A stretch of 64,000 nt of DNA from Cymbomonas tetramitiformis. Taxonomy: Eukaryota; Chlorophyta; Pyramimonadophyceae; Pyramimonadales; Pyramimonadaceae. Both the position numbers and the translations under genes were made by a program. The notes under the pieces were generated by a model. It was not told the DNA's origin, made no database searches, and was given only the letters and a program-made list of their open reading frames with translations. The stretch covers positions 1-64,000 of the forward strand of contig LGRX02034240.1 in assembly GCA_001247695.2 (NCBI GenBank), read 5' to 3'. Of this stretch, positions 1-12,200 are shown piece after piece (the stretch's first letter is position 1; each line of letters opens with the position of its first letter).

Positions 1-270
1 ATATCAAGGTATGTCTTACGCGAGGTCGACTTTACACAAAACTTCTGATTTTCTAGATCGTGAGATATAAGCGATTTAAGTTTCCGCTTATGTATGGTTA
101 AGTATGGGAGATAACTGAGCGGTATCGACCATAACTTTTCAATGCCTGGGTCAATTGCATACCCGGAGTACGCAATATGTTTAGATTGCTTTGACCGACA
201 TGTTTATCGAATAAAATTATTTTCGGAAGTTTTGTGTAAAGTCGACCTTGCGTAAGACATACCTTGATAT
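1..270. mobile_element. MITE-like element with 45-bp terminal inverted repeats
   Basis: Bases 1-45 and 226-270 are inverted copies of each other (44 of 45 positions agree, starting ATATCAAGGTATG). They enclose about 180 bp of AT-rich DNA without an open frame. This is the layout of a miniature inverted-repeat element. The target duplication cannot be checked because the left end is the window edge, so the element may also begin slightly outside. The superfamily is unknown. Confidence 0.75.
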
Positions 271-748
271 GAGCAGTATGGGCAACTTATAGTCGCACTG
301 CTGGCGCAAAGAGCCAAGAAAAGACGAATTGATAACGGGCAAATGGAAGAAACCGAAGGCGATGAAGACAATAGCGAAAACGAGGGAAATGAGGAAGTGC
401 CGACCTGTCCAGACCGGTCCAGACCTGACCAGATGTGTAAAGACCTAGACGACGGTAGCGATGTTGAAATGTGAATAGAATCAGCTGACTAAGACGCACG
501 AAATAGATGTACATAATGTAAATACGATTATTAGAGAAATCTGATATGGCAATTGCTCATTTCTTTTGTATGTCATGCTCGCTACCATTTACAGCACAGA
601 AAATAAATTGCATGCTTCACCGTGTCTTGGAAACATTTTCGTACGTGTCTTGTAATTTTACCGTTGCGGAGGCCTGCGAGCAAAATTATTTTCAACATTA
701 ACTTTTTCAGCACATATATTTTCTAAATATCGCAAAAAACAGCTAATG
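271..748. other. No gene seen
   Basis: AT-rich spacer between the MITE and the Gag gene. A short run of GGTCCAGACC-like words lies around 405-435 and resembles the words near 63640-63725. No LTR or polypurine tract linking it to the neighbouring Gag was found. Confidence 0.4.
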
Positions 749-2209
749 TCAATTATCTACCCTAATATCACGTTTCATCGAATAGCGTGTTACCAGCGGC
801 TGGTCGTGCTCGTGGCATAGGTCAGCGAATTCTTCGTCGTTCTCGTTGTCGAAGGCGGTTTGGAAGGCGGAAACCACCTCGTCCAAGCCCATGGCGGCAT
901 CACGTAGCTCAACATCGCACGAACCACACACCTCAGGGCAACGTGCAGTGTCGTGAAAGTGTCCAGGGCAGAGTGGGCACTCCTGTACGAAGGCCGAGGA
1001 TGCGGAGTGAAATGAGATGTTCCTAGCACCCTGCGCCTTACTACCCTGAGGCCAATTCCCACCCTTCGGGAGTGGGGATGCCGCGAAGCGGTGCCCCCAT
1101 CCCACGCGACGGTCACGTCCGTGAAACTTACCGTCCGTACGACGGTTCCGCTCATCACGCCACTTGGACGGTGGAAATCTCACACCACCGCCCCCATGCG
1201 GACGGTGAGAATCTCTCCGTGGCGGCGGTGCGTCTCGTGAAACATCTCGCTCGCCATGTCGCAGGGAGGCAAGAAGGGTAGTGGCCTCACCAATCACACG
1301 AGCGAACTCCTCGAGGAAGTCCGAAATGTCACTCTGCTCGTTACCTGTGTAGGCCAACCCGAGAGGCGTGTGCGTCGGGGCAGGTATAGCCTTTGGGCGG
1401 TTGGGAGGGCCATTCGGGTTCGCACACCACCAAACCTCCAGAACGTGGGTGTAGATCTCTTCGATGCTTACCTTCGCTAGCTCAGTGTCCAGGCGAAGCG
1501 GGGTAATCACTTCCTTGTAGAACACGGTGTCCAGTGCCGCCAGCAGCTGCCTCTTGGCGGCTTCGTCGTCCAGGGGGGCCGCTCCGCTAGCCGCGATAGC
1601 CTTCAGGCATTCGTCAAATTGCGCGACCAAGGGTTCAGGGTCATCAGACGAACCAAAAGAAATGCTCAAGAGCTCTTCGTGGTGGCGGAGCGGCCGATGC
1701 CCAGGCGGCAGGAGCCGCTTGGTGATCTCCAGCAGGGCACGCTTGCCGTCACGCGGAGAAATTCGGGCCGAAGCGTCAACCCACCTTCGAGCTGGAGAAT
1801 GGGGAGTCGTCAAAGACACCAAAGCGCGAAGCAAAATGTCGTTGTAAATGGGGTGAACTTCTTTGGTGACGTCCACGAGGTCAAAAATATCCTCGCTGGC
1901 GGTGTCCTTGTTGACGAAAGAAGCCTCCAAGGCAGTCACCAAGGAGTCCCAAAGCAGTTGACGATGTGGCTCACTCCCTGAAAACGAAGACGCCTTCGTT
2001 CCCAATGTGTCCTTCGCGACACGCTTCACAACGTCAGTGTCCCAGGACGATTGTAACACGGCATTGCCGCGTGTCCTGTCAGCAGCAGCGAGCACGACCT
2101 TCGCTGACTGCGGGGTGCTCTTATAGCGAGCACCCACGTTCCTAGCAAAAATTGAATCAAGGCGCATCCTAGCGCCCACGGCAGGTGTACCAACCGAGGA
2201 TGTAGTCAT
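749..2209 (-). CDS. Retrotransposon Gag-like protein with CCHC zinc knuckle
   Basis: A 486-residue uninterrupted frame. Residues 411-424 form CPLCPGHFHDTARC, an exact C-x2-C-x4-H-x4-C zinc knuckle, the nucleic-acid-binding motif of retroviral and retrotransposon nucleocapsids. A basic Arg/Gly-rich stretch precedes it (about 325-395) and the N-terminal 300 residues look helical, as in capsid regions. It should package element RNA in cytoplasmic particles. No protease, integrase or RT follows on this strand: downstream is only about 480 bp of spacer and the MITE. It is therefore a Gag-only remnant or a non-autonomous Gag element. The start chosen is the first Met (2209). It is not related in sequence to the Gag of the large element at 46-49 kb. 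Copia or gypsy membership cannot be decided from Gag alone. Confidence 0.7.
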   Translation of the reverse strand: MTTSSVGTPAVGARMRLDSIFARNVGARYKSTPQSAKVVLAAADRTRGNAVLQSSWDTDVVKRVAKDTLGTKASSFSGSEPHRQLLWDSLVTALEASFVNKDTASEDIFDLVDVTKEVHPIYNDILLRALVSLTTPHSPARRWVDASARISPRDGKRALLEITKRLLPPGHRPLRHHEELLSISFGSSDDPEPLVAQFDECLKAIAASGAAPLDDEAAKRQLLAALDTVFYKEVITPLRLDTELAKVSIEEIYTHVLEVWWCANPNGPPNRPKAIPAPTHTPLGLAYTGNEQSDISDFLEEFARVIGEATTLLASLRHGERDVSRDAPPPRRDSHRPHGGGGVRFPPSKWRDERNRRTDGKFHGRDRRVGWGHRFAASPLPKGGNWPQGSKAQGARNISFHSASSAFVQECPLCPGHFHDTARCPEVCGSCDVELRDAAMGLDEVVSAFQTAFDNENDEEFADLCHEHDQPLVTRYSMKRDIRVDN

Positions 2210-3771
2210 CAGAATAAATTCCTATAGGAGGGGGGTTGGGGAAAAGGCGAGGCGCAAATCGTAAGGTGGCGGGCGACGGTAATGCAGTTGCGGAGCAAGT
2301 ACAAGTTGGGGTCGAGCGAAATCAACGAAGTCGAATACGCGACGGCCAAGGAGATGTCGACAGGGGTGATCAGTCCAAGTCAAAAACGAAATCCAACGCG
2401 GACACTCGAAGAAGTTGCCGAAAGTCCCAATCCGAAATCTCACCGCAACTTAGCTTAAACCGCACGCCCTAAAGTGGCCGATCCAACACCTCGCGAGGCC
2501 CCAACGCCCCGCCAAGCGGAAAAGCTCAGCCAAGCATGGCAAAGTCAGCAGTGAGAAAAGCGGGGTAATGCCCCATAACCTGTGATATATAATGTACCGT
2601 ATTATATCGGGTGGTCACTGAATAGTTTCTCATACAAGTGTAAACTGATTATAACGATAAAGGAATATATAATGCATCTGTGACCTAGGTATCTGTCACC
2701 AAGTACTGTACGAGTACTGGTACAGTCGAACGGAGTCATGCAAGTTATGACCTACGGTGCACTGACTCCAGCAACCCGTTCGGTTTCACTTTCTCTGATC
2801 CCGCACCCTGTGCGGTTCACACGCCCCCTTGGCTTCGTGATTTGGCGGCGAGCACCCTTGTCCTCTACGCCTCCATCTTGACCTCGCGTGCCTCGTCGAC
2901 ACCGGGAATTTCGTCGAGCACCCTGTCCTCGACCCAAAATCTACGCGAGCACCCTGTCCTCGACCCGACATCTACTCGAGCACCTTTGTCCTCGACGCTT
3001 TTGTCCATCTTTACTTTGCGCTCTGGCCAGCAGCACCTCAACTGCAGCAAAATTGGCTTATCGCACGACGTTTTTGACGTCACCACCGTCTTCCCCGCGG
3101 GAATCTACCCCAGATTGACTTTTCCATCGTTCGATTTGGTTATTTTTAGCGAAAGTTACGTTTTCGCTTGGGAACCCTAAGTGTTGGGCTCCAGATTTTA
3201 CAGCTTACAGCGGCCATGGCTTCGTGTCGTCAGCGTGCCCGCATTTCTGCAGTTGCCTCCGCGCTGCACGTGATTCGACGACGAGAACTTACCCATGGCT
3301 ACGATCTGGTGGTGTCTGGTGGTGCTCATGCACCAGACACCAAAATCGAGTCCATTAACCACATCGTCAACTACATGAGCTTTGACCACTACGAGCTCAC
3401 CCCGCAGCATCCTCCACTCTTCCCTCCACCCTGCGTGCCCCTTGGCCATTGCCTGGTGGTGTTTGGAGGTGTTGCATCCCTCATCCCACCGTTTTCCCTC
3501 TCTGCTTTCGCACTTGTGTGCGGCAGAGTGGAGCCACACCGCATTTTCCACCTTCGCCCCCCTCGGGGTGTCCACGTCCCCGCACTCGCTATGTTGGTAC
3601 CACACATCGTCGCACCGCATCGCGTGGGCGTTGGATGACGACGTCCTGGCGGCGCTCGACTTCGTCCACCATCGAGACCTACGCCGCGGTCCACCCTCGA
3701 TTGCTGGGCTAGATTCGCCGGCTGGCCTGTGGGAGTAGTCATCCCCACAGCACATGCATGGGCATAAGCCC
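2210..3771. other. No gene seen; contains a short minisatellite
   Basis: GC-richer spacer. Overlapping short frames on both strands at 3168-3788 have no recognisable motif and look like chance frames in GC-rich DNA. A small tandem repeat lies at 2849-3000. Confidence 0.4.
2849..3000. repeat. Degenerate minisatellite, about 32-bp unit
   Basis: Four imperfect copies of a unit built around CGAGCACCCTGTCCTCGACC, separated by ATCTA-like spacers. The two middle copies are the best conserved. Confidence 0.6.
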
Positions 3772-3775
3772 CTAG

Positions 3776-4840
3776 TGTCTATTGCCAAATGGGTACGGTG
3801 GGTTAACCCACCGTAATGGCGATTTTAAACAACCTAAAGCTTTTATGTAACGGCGTATATGGTCTCAAACCTATGTTTCATGGCACTCATTAAGAGTCCC
3901 TTCGAACATGGAAAACATACTTTGCACAATTCTAAGGTGTTTTCGATATGTAAGAGGCGCATGAAGTTGCCAAATATTATGGTGGGTTGGGAAATTTGCT
4001 TACGGTGGCTTTACAAGTGTCACAAATATTGGTAGATCCGTGCCGTACGGAGGGAGGCGCTAGTATGCGTTCTTAGGGTTGGCACTTCATATATGATAGT
4101 TGACAATGTCAAGTTTTGATGTAAATCACTTGGGGAGGCATGTGCATATTGTAGGCATGTTACGTTACCATGGGGGTGTCGGGGTTCATTAAGCCCTAAA
4201 ATTGGCTGAAATCCGTTATTTTCATAGGGTTTCGTGGGGAAAATAAGTTCACGTCAATGGGTACAGCTCTAGCAGCTGCAAAAGTTTATGCATCATAATA
4301 CATCCATAGACCAAACGATTTTTATCTCAACAAGGCAATCCACTGTGGTTTAAGCATGTGTATTGTCATGCATTCACCCAAATGCAAATACGCGGTGATG
4401 AAGACGAGGGAATTCGCGTGCTTGTCTCCGTCATATTCGAACGTCACTTCGAATCGCTTGCCAGGTGCTTTGTCCGGGTCACATGCGGTCACTCGAGCCT
4501 TCAAGCTATATTGAAGGGGGTTGGGGCATTGCCCGCCAAACTCTTGGACAGCCCATTCCCGCCCACACGCACCAGCGGGAATGCATAACTCACACCCTAT
4601 AATTTTCACACGTTTTCTCAAGTTGAGCGCAATTGGAGGCATGTTTAACAGCGTTTGCCGCCAAGTCTATTGACCCCCGAGTACTTTTAGTATTGGTTTT
4701 AGGTGTCTAGTTCGTCACTATAATGTAACATTTCTTTCGGATCCGCGTAACGACCCCGTTACGCGCCAAAAGCGTAGGGTTGGTTTACCCACCGTAACAG
4801 CCTGTTACGGTGGGTAAACCCACCGATCTGGCAATAGACA
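3776..4840. mobile_element. TIR DNA element, TGTCTATT family, CTAG duplication
   Basis: The ends are TGTCTATTGCC... and ...GGCAATAGACA, flanked by CTAG at 3772-3775 and 4841-4844, a 4-bp target duplication. Just inside each end lies a palindrome (GGTGGGTTAACCCACC on the left, GGTGGGTAAACCCACC on the right). The 1065-bp body has no recognisable transposase, so it is probably non-autonomous. A sister element with the same TGTCTATTRCC tip and the same palindrome position sits at 50342-51013. The superfamily is not assigned. Confidence 0.8.
4322..4642 (-). CDS. Hypothetical ORF inside the TIR element
   Basis: A 106-residue frame inside the 3776-4840 element. It contains several cysteines (CELCIPAGACGREW near residues 17-30) but no known motif that I recognise. 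It could be a remnant of an element-encoded protein or a chance frame. No supporting upstream signals are visible. Confidence 0.2.
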   Translation of the reverse strand: MPPIALNLRKRVKIIGCELCIPAGACGREWAVQEFGGQCPNPLQYSLKARVTACDPDKAPGKRFEVTFEYDGDKHANSLVFITAYLHLGECMTIHMLKPQWIALLR

Positions 4841-4844
4841 CTAG

Positions 4845-6070
4845 AGCACGCATCTAGAGACCAGCGCGGCGGAGCCACTCTAGCTGGGTTGAAAAAGACC
4901 TCTTAGGGTCTCAAAAGATGCTTGTTTCTTAGAGTTTTGCCTCTGTGGCCAGCCGTAGGATGCTAGCCCCGGCCTTGGCTAGCTTGTATCGTGACACCTC
5001 ACGCCTTCGGGGTGAGGTGGTGTCATGGAGAGACAGACTTTCGCCCCCCCATAACAGGGGGTGACTGTCTCTTCCTGTGTCACACCTCGCCTTGTGGTGT
5101 CACTTGCATCTTGCCCGGCATCACTTCCGACAGATAATAAAACCACCAAGTTATTTTATTATCTCATCTTTGACTGTGACACTCCGGGTTTGCACTGTAT
5201 GCTTCTTGAGTTGTTGTGACCCGCAAATATATCCACCCTTTGCATATATTTTGCTGTTCACATCAGTATGCCGTTGAGTATGCTCCAAACGGTCGCATTT
5301 TGACTTCGAGCGTTTTGGGTTTGGGTTTCAATGATGATTAATGTACCCAAACCCAATAATGCCTTTCAGGATGGGCGTTCCCGTTAAAAATAGCTCACGA
5401 AAGTTGGCAAATATATTCATATAAAGGGTCTTATGAACACTTCCTACAAGTTTCAAGGTATTCCGTTGTGTACCAGGCACACTCCTGATAACTTATACAT
5501 ATTTTTCTCTTTATTTTCCTTTCTTTTCTTTTATCTTCTTTCTTTTCTTTTTATGTTTTCTATTGTTTTTGGTGTATCACATAGGCTTCTAGCCTTATAT
5601 TCCACTGTTTATTTGCATGACATATACTGGCTACACAGCCTAGCAATACTATCACTTTTCGATATAATGTATGGTCGCAAACCTATAACATCTATATCCT
5701 TATGTTCAGTCTTGGCATACAGCCTAACACTAACATGTACAACTTGTCCTTAATTTCTCTTGATCAACGCTAACTGAGGTTCACTTTTCCCAAGCTTCCC
5801 CTTTCATCATGTCGCTCTTTAACTCACTAGCAGGATTCCTAGATTGACATCTGTCATCGGCCAATTACCAGCAGCCCATGCCTGATTCTGTTACTCCTCC
5901 ACCAATCATCAGGCAGATCATGATACTTGTATTGCCATTGCAGATCTTCTCCTGGAATCTACCATGAATCATTTCATTACAGATCTTCTCCTGAAATCTG
6001 CTTTGTCATCGATTATTTTCCCCACTCGCTCACTTATGTGAATATCCGATAATTCCCCATTATTCGCGAG
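4845..6070. other. No gene seen
   Basis: Spacer, with a pyrimidine-rich, low-complexity frame at 5433-5753 that I do not treat as a gene. Bases 5273-5345 hold one diverged arm of the fold-back sequence found at 6449-6544. Confidence 0.4.
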
Positions 6071-6419
6071 TGGGGCATGCACGCTCGGGGCATACCCATG
6101 GGGCATACGTCTCGGGGCATACCCATGGGGCATACGCCTCGGGGCATACCCATGGGGCATACGCCTCGGGGCATACCCATGGGGCATACGCCTCGGGGCA
6201 TACCCATGGGGCATACGCCTCGGGGCATACCCATGGGGCATACGCCTCGGGGCATACCCATGGGGCATACGTCTCGGGGCATACCCATGGGGCATACGCC
6301 TCGGGGCATACCCATGGGGCATACGCCTCGGGGCATACCCATGGGGCATACGCCTCGGGGCATACCCATGGGGCATACGCCTCGGGGCATACCCATGGGG
6401 CATACGCCTTGGGGCATAG
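6071..6419. repeat. 27-bp minisatellite, about 13 copies
   Basis: Near-perfect head-to-tail copies of a unit GGGGCATACCCATGGGGCAT plus ACGCCTC. Two units carry GTCTC instead of GCCTC. Because 27 is a multiple of three, each frame without a stop stays open and gives a 9-residue periodic peptide (for example GHTHGAYAS). Frames are open on both strands for that reason; no codon evidence favours a protein. Confidence 0.9.
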
Positions 6420-6448
6420 CCCTGAGCTGTCCGTGCCTCCCGGTACAC

Positions 6449-6544
6449 GTTGAGTATGCTTCCAATGGTCATATCTTGACTTCGAGCGCTTTGGGTTTTC
6501 AAAACGCTTGAATTTAAGATGTGACCATTGCAAGCATACTCAAC
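6449..6544. repeat. Fold-back (hairpin) repeat
   Basis: Two arms of about 40 bp, starting GTTGAGTATGCTTCCAATGG and ending with its near-complement CAAGCATACTCAAC. They could fold into an imperfect hairpin. A related single arm lies at 5273-5310. Confidence 0.7.
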
Positions 6545-6993
6545 GGCCCACCTTGCGCTTCAGAGGGTGCACTAATATTCCTGTCAGTAATATTAGTGCC
6601 TAGTTTCGTGCGCCCTGACGCACGAAAACCCCTCGGCTGCAAAGCGTTTTATGCATTGGGTCCGACGTGGGTGGGTTTCATCCCACACTAGGTTGGCACT
6701 TGCCAACTTAGCCCTCCACATCTCAGGGCGCGGTCTGATCTCTAAGCCTGCAGCACGAGCTCCACACAACCCGCATCGTTAGTTCACACAAGAAACCAAG
6801 TAAACACAAAATACTCGCTTAAGAAACGTACCACCGACAGCAGTTCAGCAGTTCAGCAGTTCAGCAGCATTCGCCTTACGAGGCGAATGAACGTGCACGA
6901 ATGAATTGTGGGCGCTGACCATGACCTTTATCATCGACCCCTGTTGTAGGTTCCAACTTCCAAGTGTACGTTGAACGTTGTAGTCATCACGAT

Positions 6994-7635
6994 TGTCAGG
7001 GTCATGACCGATGACATATGTGTCATACATGTCATACGTGTCATACCTGTCAGACATGTCATACCATACAGGATCATGACCGATGACATATGTGTAATAC
7101 ATGTCATACGTGTCATACCTGTCAGACATGTCATACCATGTCATGTCATGTCATGTCGAGTCGTGTCATATATTATTATGACAGTCGTCAGTACGGTCGG
7201 CTATGACTGTACATGTCGCTAGATGATAAGTCACATCATCTGTCATTATTCAAGGAAAGACTTGAATGACCCTGTCATCGAGAGTTCGTATGTCGAACTC
7301 GAAGATGGCAGAGCAAGATACATCTTGAAGTACAAACAAGAACCATCTTGGCTTTAAGCATGTGCGGAACACGCATGCACAGTATGAACGAACTATTCGT
7401 TATCACAATACTGGTCGTTCAACCTACGTCTCGGGTTCACAACCCAATGGCGGTACTATCTATGATGATAGGAGACGTATGGTATAAGATGAGGAAGCGT
7501 TGGGCTTCACGCAGATCTTCACTCAGAGACTGCACTCATCACCCGCTATTACTTTCACTTGCGTTGCTGTCCAACTTCGCAGTGTTAACTTGTATATTGA
7601 AAATATATTCACGGCCTGTTTATCTTGCCGTATCA
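6994..7635 (+). repeat. 5' LTR of the 11.4-kb element
   Basis: 642 bp, TG...CA ends. It contains a 72-bp internal duplication rich in CATGTCATAC words (about 7003-7140). The base after the LTR starts TATGGTATTCTCC; a TGG-type primer site (7638 onward) is possible but no tRNA match was made. Confidence 0.88.
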
Positions 7636-8352
7636 TATGGTATTCTCCTAAAACTCGTCAAGGCACGAAAAGAGAACTCAAGTGGGTGCAGCGTCAGAGA
7701 TAGTATATATCATATTGTTCGCAGGTTTGCAGGTTGGCGCATAAGTGACAGCGCTCGCATTGATATTGAATATCTGCAACTCGAATAATATAAACTTGCA
7801 TATCGTCAGCACACGGATTGCGCGAGGAGATTTTTCATCGCGAACATATTCGCAGCTGACAGCATCCGCAGAGAAGTCGTCTTGATTCTATAAGCGACAA
7901 GGTGTGCGCACAGTGTACGGAACGCATGCAAATGATGTCAAAATTCGCAGGAATGTCACTGTATGCGAGATGCAGATGCGCGAACGAAAATGATCGTCAG
8001 CACATATGATTTACATCAACTGCGACTGGACGCACAGAATTTCGTTTAACAGCGCGCTCGCATTCGTTCATGCGACGTACATCAGCAATCGATTTTCGCA
8101 AATGCTCGTATGATGATTTTTAGCTCGTCAGCGCGATGTGCACTGATGTGATGCTCGTGTGCGCGATGTGCACGTCAGCGCGATGTCATGATTCATCTGA
8201 TGCAATGGACGCACGTTTTTAGGGCGCATGATTCCTAACGTGTCTTTATGCAGCGATACAAAAAGAAAAAAGAAAAAATGTGACTCTTCCTACTGGAAGC
8301 GTGATATTTGAAGGTGCACAGCTGTTACGCCTGCCCCTAATCACATGCACAA

Positions 8353-9054
8353 TCAAGGCGGCTTCTTACTGTTTTTTAGAGCCTTCTCCTTCTCCGACCT
8401 GCTGTGTGAAATCAACATCTTGGCAGCCCATTCCACCGCGATGCTACTGATTTTCTTGAGGAGGGCCTCCGCTTCCTTCTTGTTGAAGCCGAGGTGTTGC
8501 GTGAGAGCCCTTGCGTTGTGTTCATATACCGACCCCGTGGTTCCGAAAACCATCGGGTGAAAGAACACTTTATAGCCTTTGGATCTGAGTAGCTCCATAA
8601 GGGGCTCATACTTGTTGAGTTTATCGTGAAGGGACACATACCAGCGAGTGTCCCACGTGAAGGCCACCTCTATGAGGTGGATTTCTCCCACATCCTCCCT
8701 GTGGGTGTTTTCCGGCCTGCCTGGGGGGGCGTCCCTGACGTCCTCTGCACCCTTGATCATGACAATATCCACAAAGTGTGGTATGTCGTCTGGGGGCTCC
8801 TTCGCCCCCGGGTGGTCCCTTCCGTCCCCACGGCACTGACCCCTTCTGAGTACGAAGTCCGGTATCGGGCGGGTACATTTGCTAGTCCCGTCGAGCCCAG
8901 CGTGGTGCGCGATCCAGATCGGACTGGCGCCCGTTCGTCCCTTCCTGATCGCTTCGTAAAGGGTCCTTGCCACTTCGTTGTGCCTGGCTGTGGCCATGTT
9001 CATGCTGGTCTCGTCTTTGCATCCAGCCAGCCTGTGTGCCAGCCTGTGATACAT
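8353..9054 (-). pseudogene. C-terminal restriction-like endonuclease remnant of a LINE (R2-like class)
   Basis: A 233-residue frame antisense to the surrounding LTR element. Visible are RHNEV (residues 24-28), IPDFVL with P65-D66, EVAFTWD with E129, and KLNKY with K145/K148. This is the PD...(D/E)...K order of the restriction-like endonuclease at the C-terminus of R2-type non-LTR retrotransposon proteins, where it nicks target DNA. The RT and zinc-finger parts are absent upstream, and the N-terminal side is cut by the repeats beyond 9054. It is a dead 3' fragment nested in the LTR element. Family assignment rests on motif order only. Confidence 0.6.
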
Positions 9055-9112
9055 ATAAAATGTGTACGCGCGTCAGTATCCTCTGCAGAATGATTGTATA
9101 CTTGCAAGGATG

Positions 9113-9237
9113 CTGTGGACGCATGATCACCATACTGCTGTGGACGCATGATCACCATACTGCTGTGGACGCATGATCACCATACTGCGGTGGACGCGTG
9201 GTCACTATACTGCTGTGAATGTATGATCACCATACTG
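9113..9237. repeat. 25-bp minisatellite, 5 copies
   Basis: Unit CTGTGGACGCATGATCACCA plus TACTG. The first three copies are identical and the last two degenerate. It lies directly at the 5' side of the LINE endonuclease remnant. Confidence 0.85.
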
Positions 9238-9239
9238 CA

Positions 9240-12200
9240 ACAATTCACACTATGTTCTGATGACTGCATCAATATTTCTAATGCTGATGATTAGAGTACA
9301 GCATTTCATACTTATCTGAAGTATAGTGTGCAAAATGTTTACTAGAGCATACACTAACTTACAGCACATATTACTTGCAGCATCTGAGTATATGTACATC
9401 TTATACTGAATGACTGCCACACTGTAATTTGTGCATGCATTATTATAACAGATGTTCTAAATGATCCAACTTGATCACGGTAACAGTTGGAATAGATGTG
9501 CACAAAGCATTCATTTGCAGTGCATGCTAACTATATTAGAACCCATACAGTATAAGGTGCCTGTTCAGTAATCTTAACACAGTAATTAGCTCAATATGAC
9601 CCGGTGGAGTCGAGATACTCCTCGGATCACATATTGTTCTACTGTGGATTACTGAAAGGATACTCACCGGAGCTGTATGTGAAATATACCAAGCAACTCA
9701 TTTTGTAAATGAGATTATTTTGGAATTACAATACTCCTAAGCTTAATATATCATGCTAGATGTATTCAGTGCATGGTATGCTGATAATCCTGCATGATGA
9801 ACTGTCTGGAAATGTTGTAATGTCCAGAAGTTATCTTACTGCAAAGTGTGTAGAAGTGAACACACACACACACACTGACAAAAAAGTGCTAATCAGTAAG
9901 CACTGCATGCATGCACACACATTGCATTGTATGTATTAATATTCACTGATTCAAAGTGAATTGATTAACTTAAATATCTATCATGTATATGATAATGTAG
10001 ATACCACTTTCCAAACACATGTGCGTGGAAAGTGTCAGCGATTGTGATAGATATGGGAACAGATAAATCAACATGCTGTAGGGCTGGATGGAGTTATCTC
10101 CAGACCCGAAGGCAAGATGTCACAACTATAGACACGCCCAACCCTGGGGTCGGGGACCCCCTCGCAGCCCCGACAAAGGCCTTCCCCCCCCTTGCGCTCT
10201 CAGCTTCGCCACTTCCCTGCCACCTCTCAGACAGTCGTTCCCACGTCCGCGCTCAGTTGTCACCATTTTCCCCCACTCCGCAACATCGCTTTTCCCCAAG
10301 TGCGCCCGTGTGCCATTTATACCGGGCGACGTATAATTTATACCAGCCACACCACCGCCCCGATTTCACGCTCAGATACCACCAGCAATCCACGTCAGCC
10401 CGATGTAAATCTTGCTTCAGCAAACCACCAGGAAAGCAGATGCCAGTACCTACGTCCGAGGGCAAGCCTTCCTGACCGCTACCCTTACAGGAGGAGCAAA
10501 CCTCACAGGCCCATTCCCTTTCGCGAGTCGAAACTCCGTGAAACCCGCGATCAGTACGGCGCCCCCCAGACGACCCCTTCCTCATAATCAGTTATTCGCC
10601 CGATGACGCTTGTCACGCATCTTAGTTATACCCAAAACACGCCAACGCGGTACAGTACGACGCGTCACGACAACAGCACCCTCGCACAGCAGCCACAGGC
10701 GCCACCCATGGCGTATCAGCCGTTACATCTACCCAAAACACCCCAGTCAGTTATTCAGCAGCACGACAGCCACGTCACCACGTACGACGACAACGCCAAA
10801 CTCGAATTACATTCGCCCTGACCCATTTCCTGTTCTACAAAATGCTTTCTCTCTGAACTGCTCCCGCTCGCACGACCGGGGCGACAGTCCACCGGGCGGG
10901 GCGCGACATCCGCCGGGCCAGGCTGAGCCCATCCACGGCCTCGTGAAGATCAAGGAATATCACAGGCACCACAGCGCCTCATCCGCGCCACGTGGACGAA
11001 GTCTCCGGCTCGCCGCACCGGATCACCGCTGGCACCTGCAACACCAACGAGTACAAACGCGAAGCACTGCGCCGCGCCCCAAGCGCGGAAGTTCACGGCA
11101 ACTCGACATGGACACACCACATGTGACACCACGTCACAACAGCAGCCAGCGTCAGAATGTAGTATCTCAAGAGTCACCAACGGGATGTAGCATTTGGCGA
11201 CAGTTCAAATGAGGAAGCAGATCGCTGATTGGAGAAGGCGAAACATCGCGAACCGAGAAGACACAAAACGCCTAGCTGCAGCTGTAGGAAAAGAGCTCTT
11301 AAAGAGAATAGAGACGATTTCAAAACATTCTGCAGATAACTCTGAACCTTTCAAAATCATCTTGGCCTTGCGTAAGTTTGTATCGAATATATATATATTT
11401 CCTCGCTGAATTTACAGCGACTTTGCAAATCCCCACGCACTAAGCGCATGTTTGAATCAGTCAGGGACAGTTTGTCTGATACGCGCTCCTCACGTAGCGC
11501 ATAGCCTGAATTCAGTGCCCCCGAACTCGCAACCCCGCTCGCGCGGCCACACCGGCTAGGCGTAGATCCACACTCGCATAACGGAAGGCGAATCCGCCAC
11601 ACTAAAGGCCGCAGCTCCGCGCAGTTGAGGTAAGCCCGAGACGCCGTGTGCTAAGTGAACGCTTTCCGTGTTTTCTTGCAAGAAACGGACAGTCGTGCAG
11701 GGACCCGATATGCACCTAAGGAGTCTGGAGCACCTCTGAATTCACCGCACGACAATAAACAGGCGCGCAAAAGTGTACCCTGAATTCATGCGTGCGTGCG
11801 TTTGCGGTATGTGTGCGTGCCGCAGCTCAGCTTTAGCTTCACTCACTAACGCCGCTGCTGCTTCCTTCTACGTGTCCGCACGAAGACATCGTCTTCGTCG
11901 TTTACGACTACTTTTCTTTACCAAGTTCACGAGGGAATTCTCAGGTGAGGCGCGATAGTTCGCACTCCCGTGAATTCCCACCCCAAGAGTGTTGAGAAGG
12001 TGCACGGCGACGCCGAGACGGCCAGCGGCTTTCCGTTTTAAAAACCCGAATTCAGCACAAGCTCGGAAATTCAGCACGCTCGGCTAAGCTCGGCCACTTC
12101 AGACGACGTCACCGCTCAACACTCCTGACGACTTTTCAGACTCCCGAGAGTCAACGGCTCCTCTTTCCGGACCCCGCTGTGACCGTTTTCAAGTGTGCGT

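Noticed and set aside
3168..3788. Overlapping 119-196-residue frames on both strands
   Set aside because: No motif, both strands open together in GC-rich DNA, and no upstream or downstream context.
6071..6419. Possible CRISPR-like array or repeat protein
   Set aside because: Units are contiguous with no unique spacers, and frames are open on both strands purely because the unit is 27 bp; it is a minisatellite.
10032..11212. Several 70-200-residue frames in the LTR element interior
   Set aside because: Proline/serine-rich translations with no domain and competing frames; attributed to C-rich composition.
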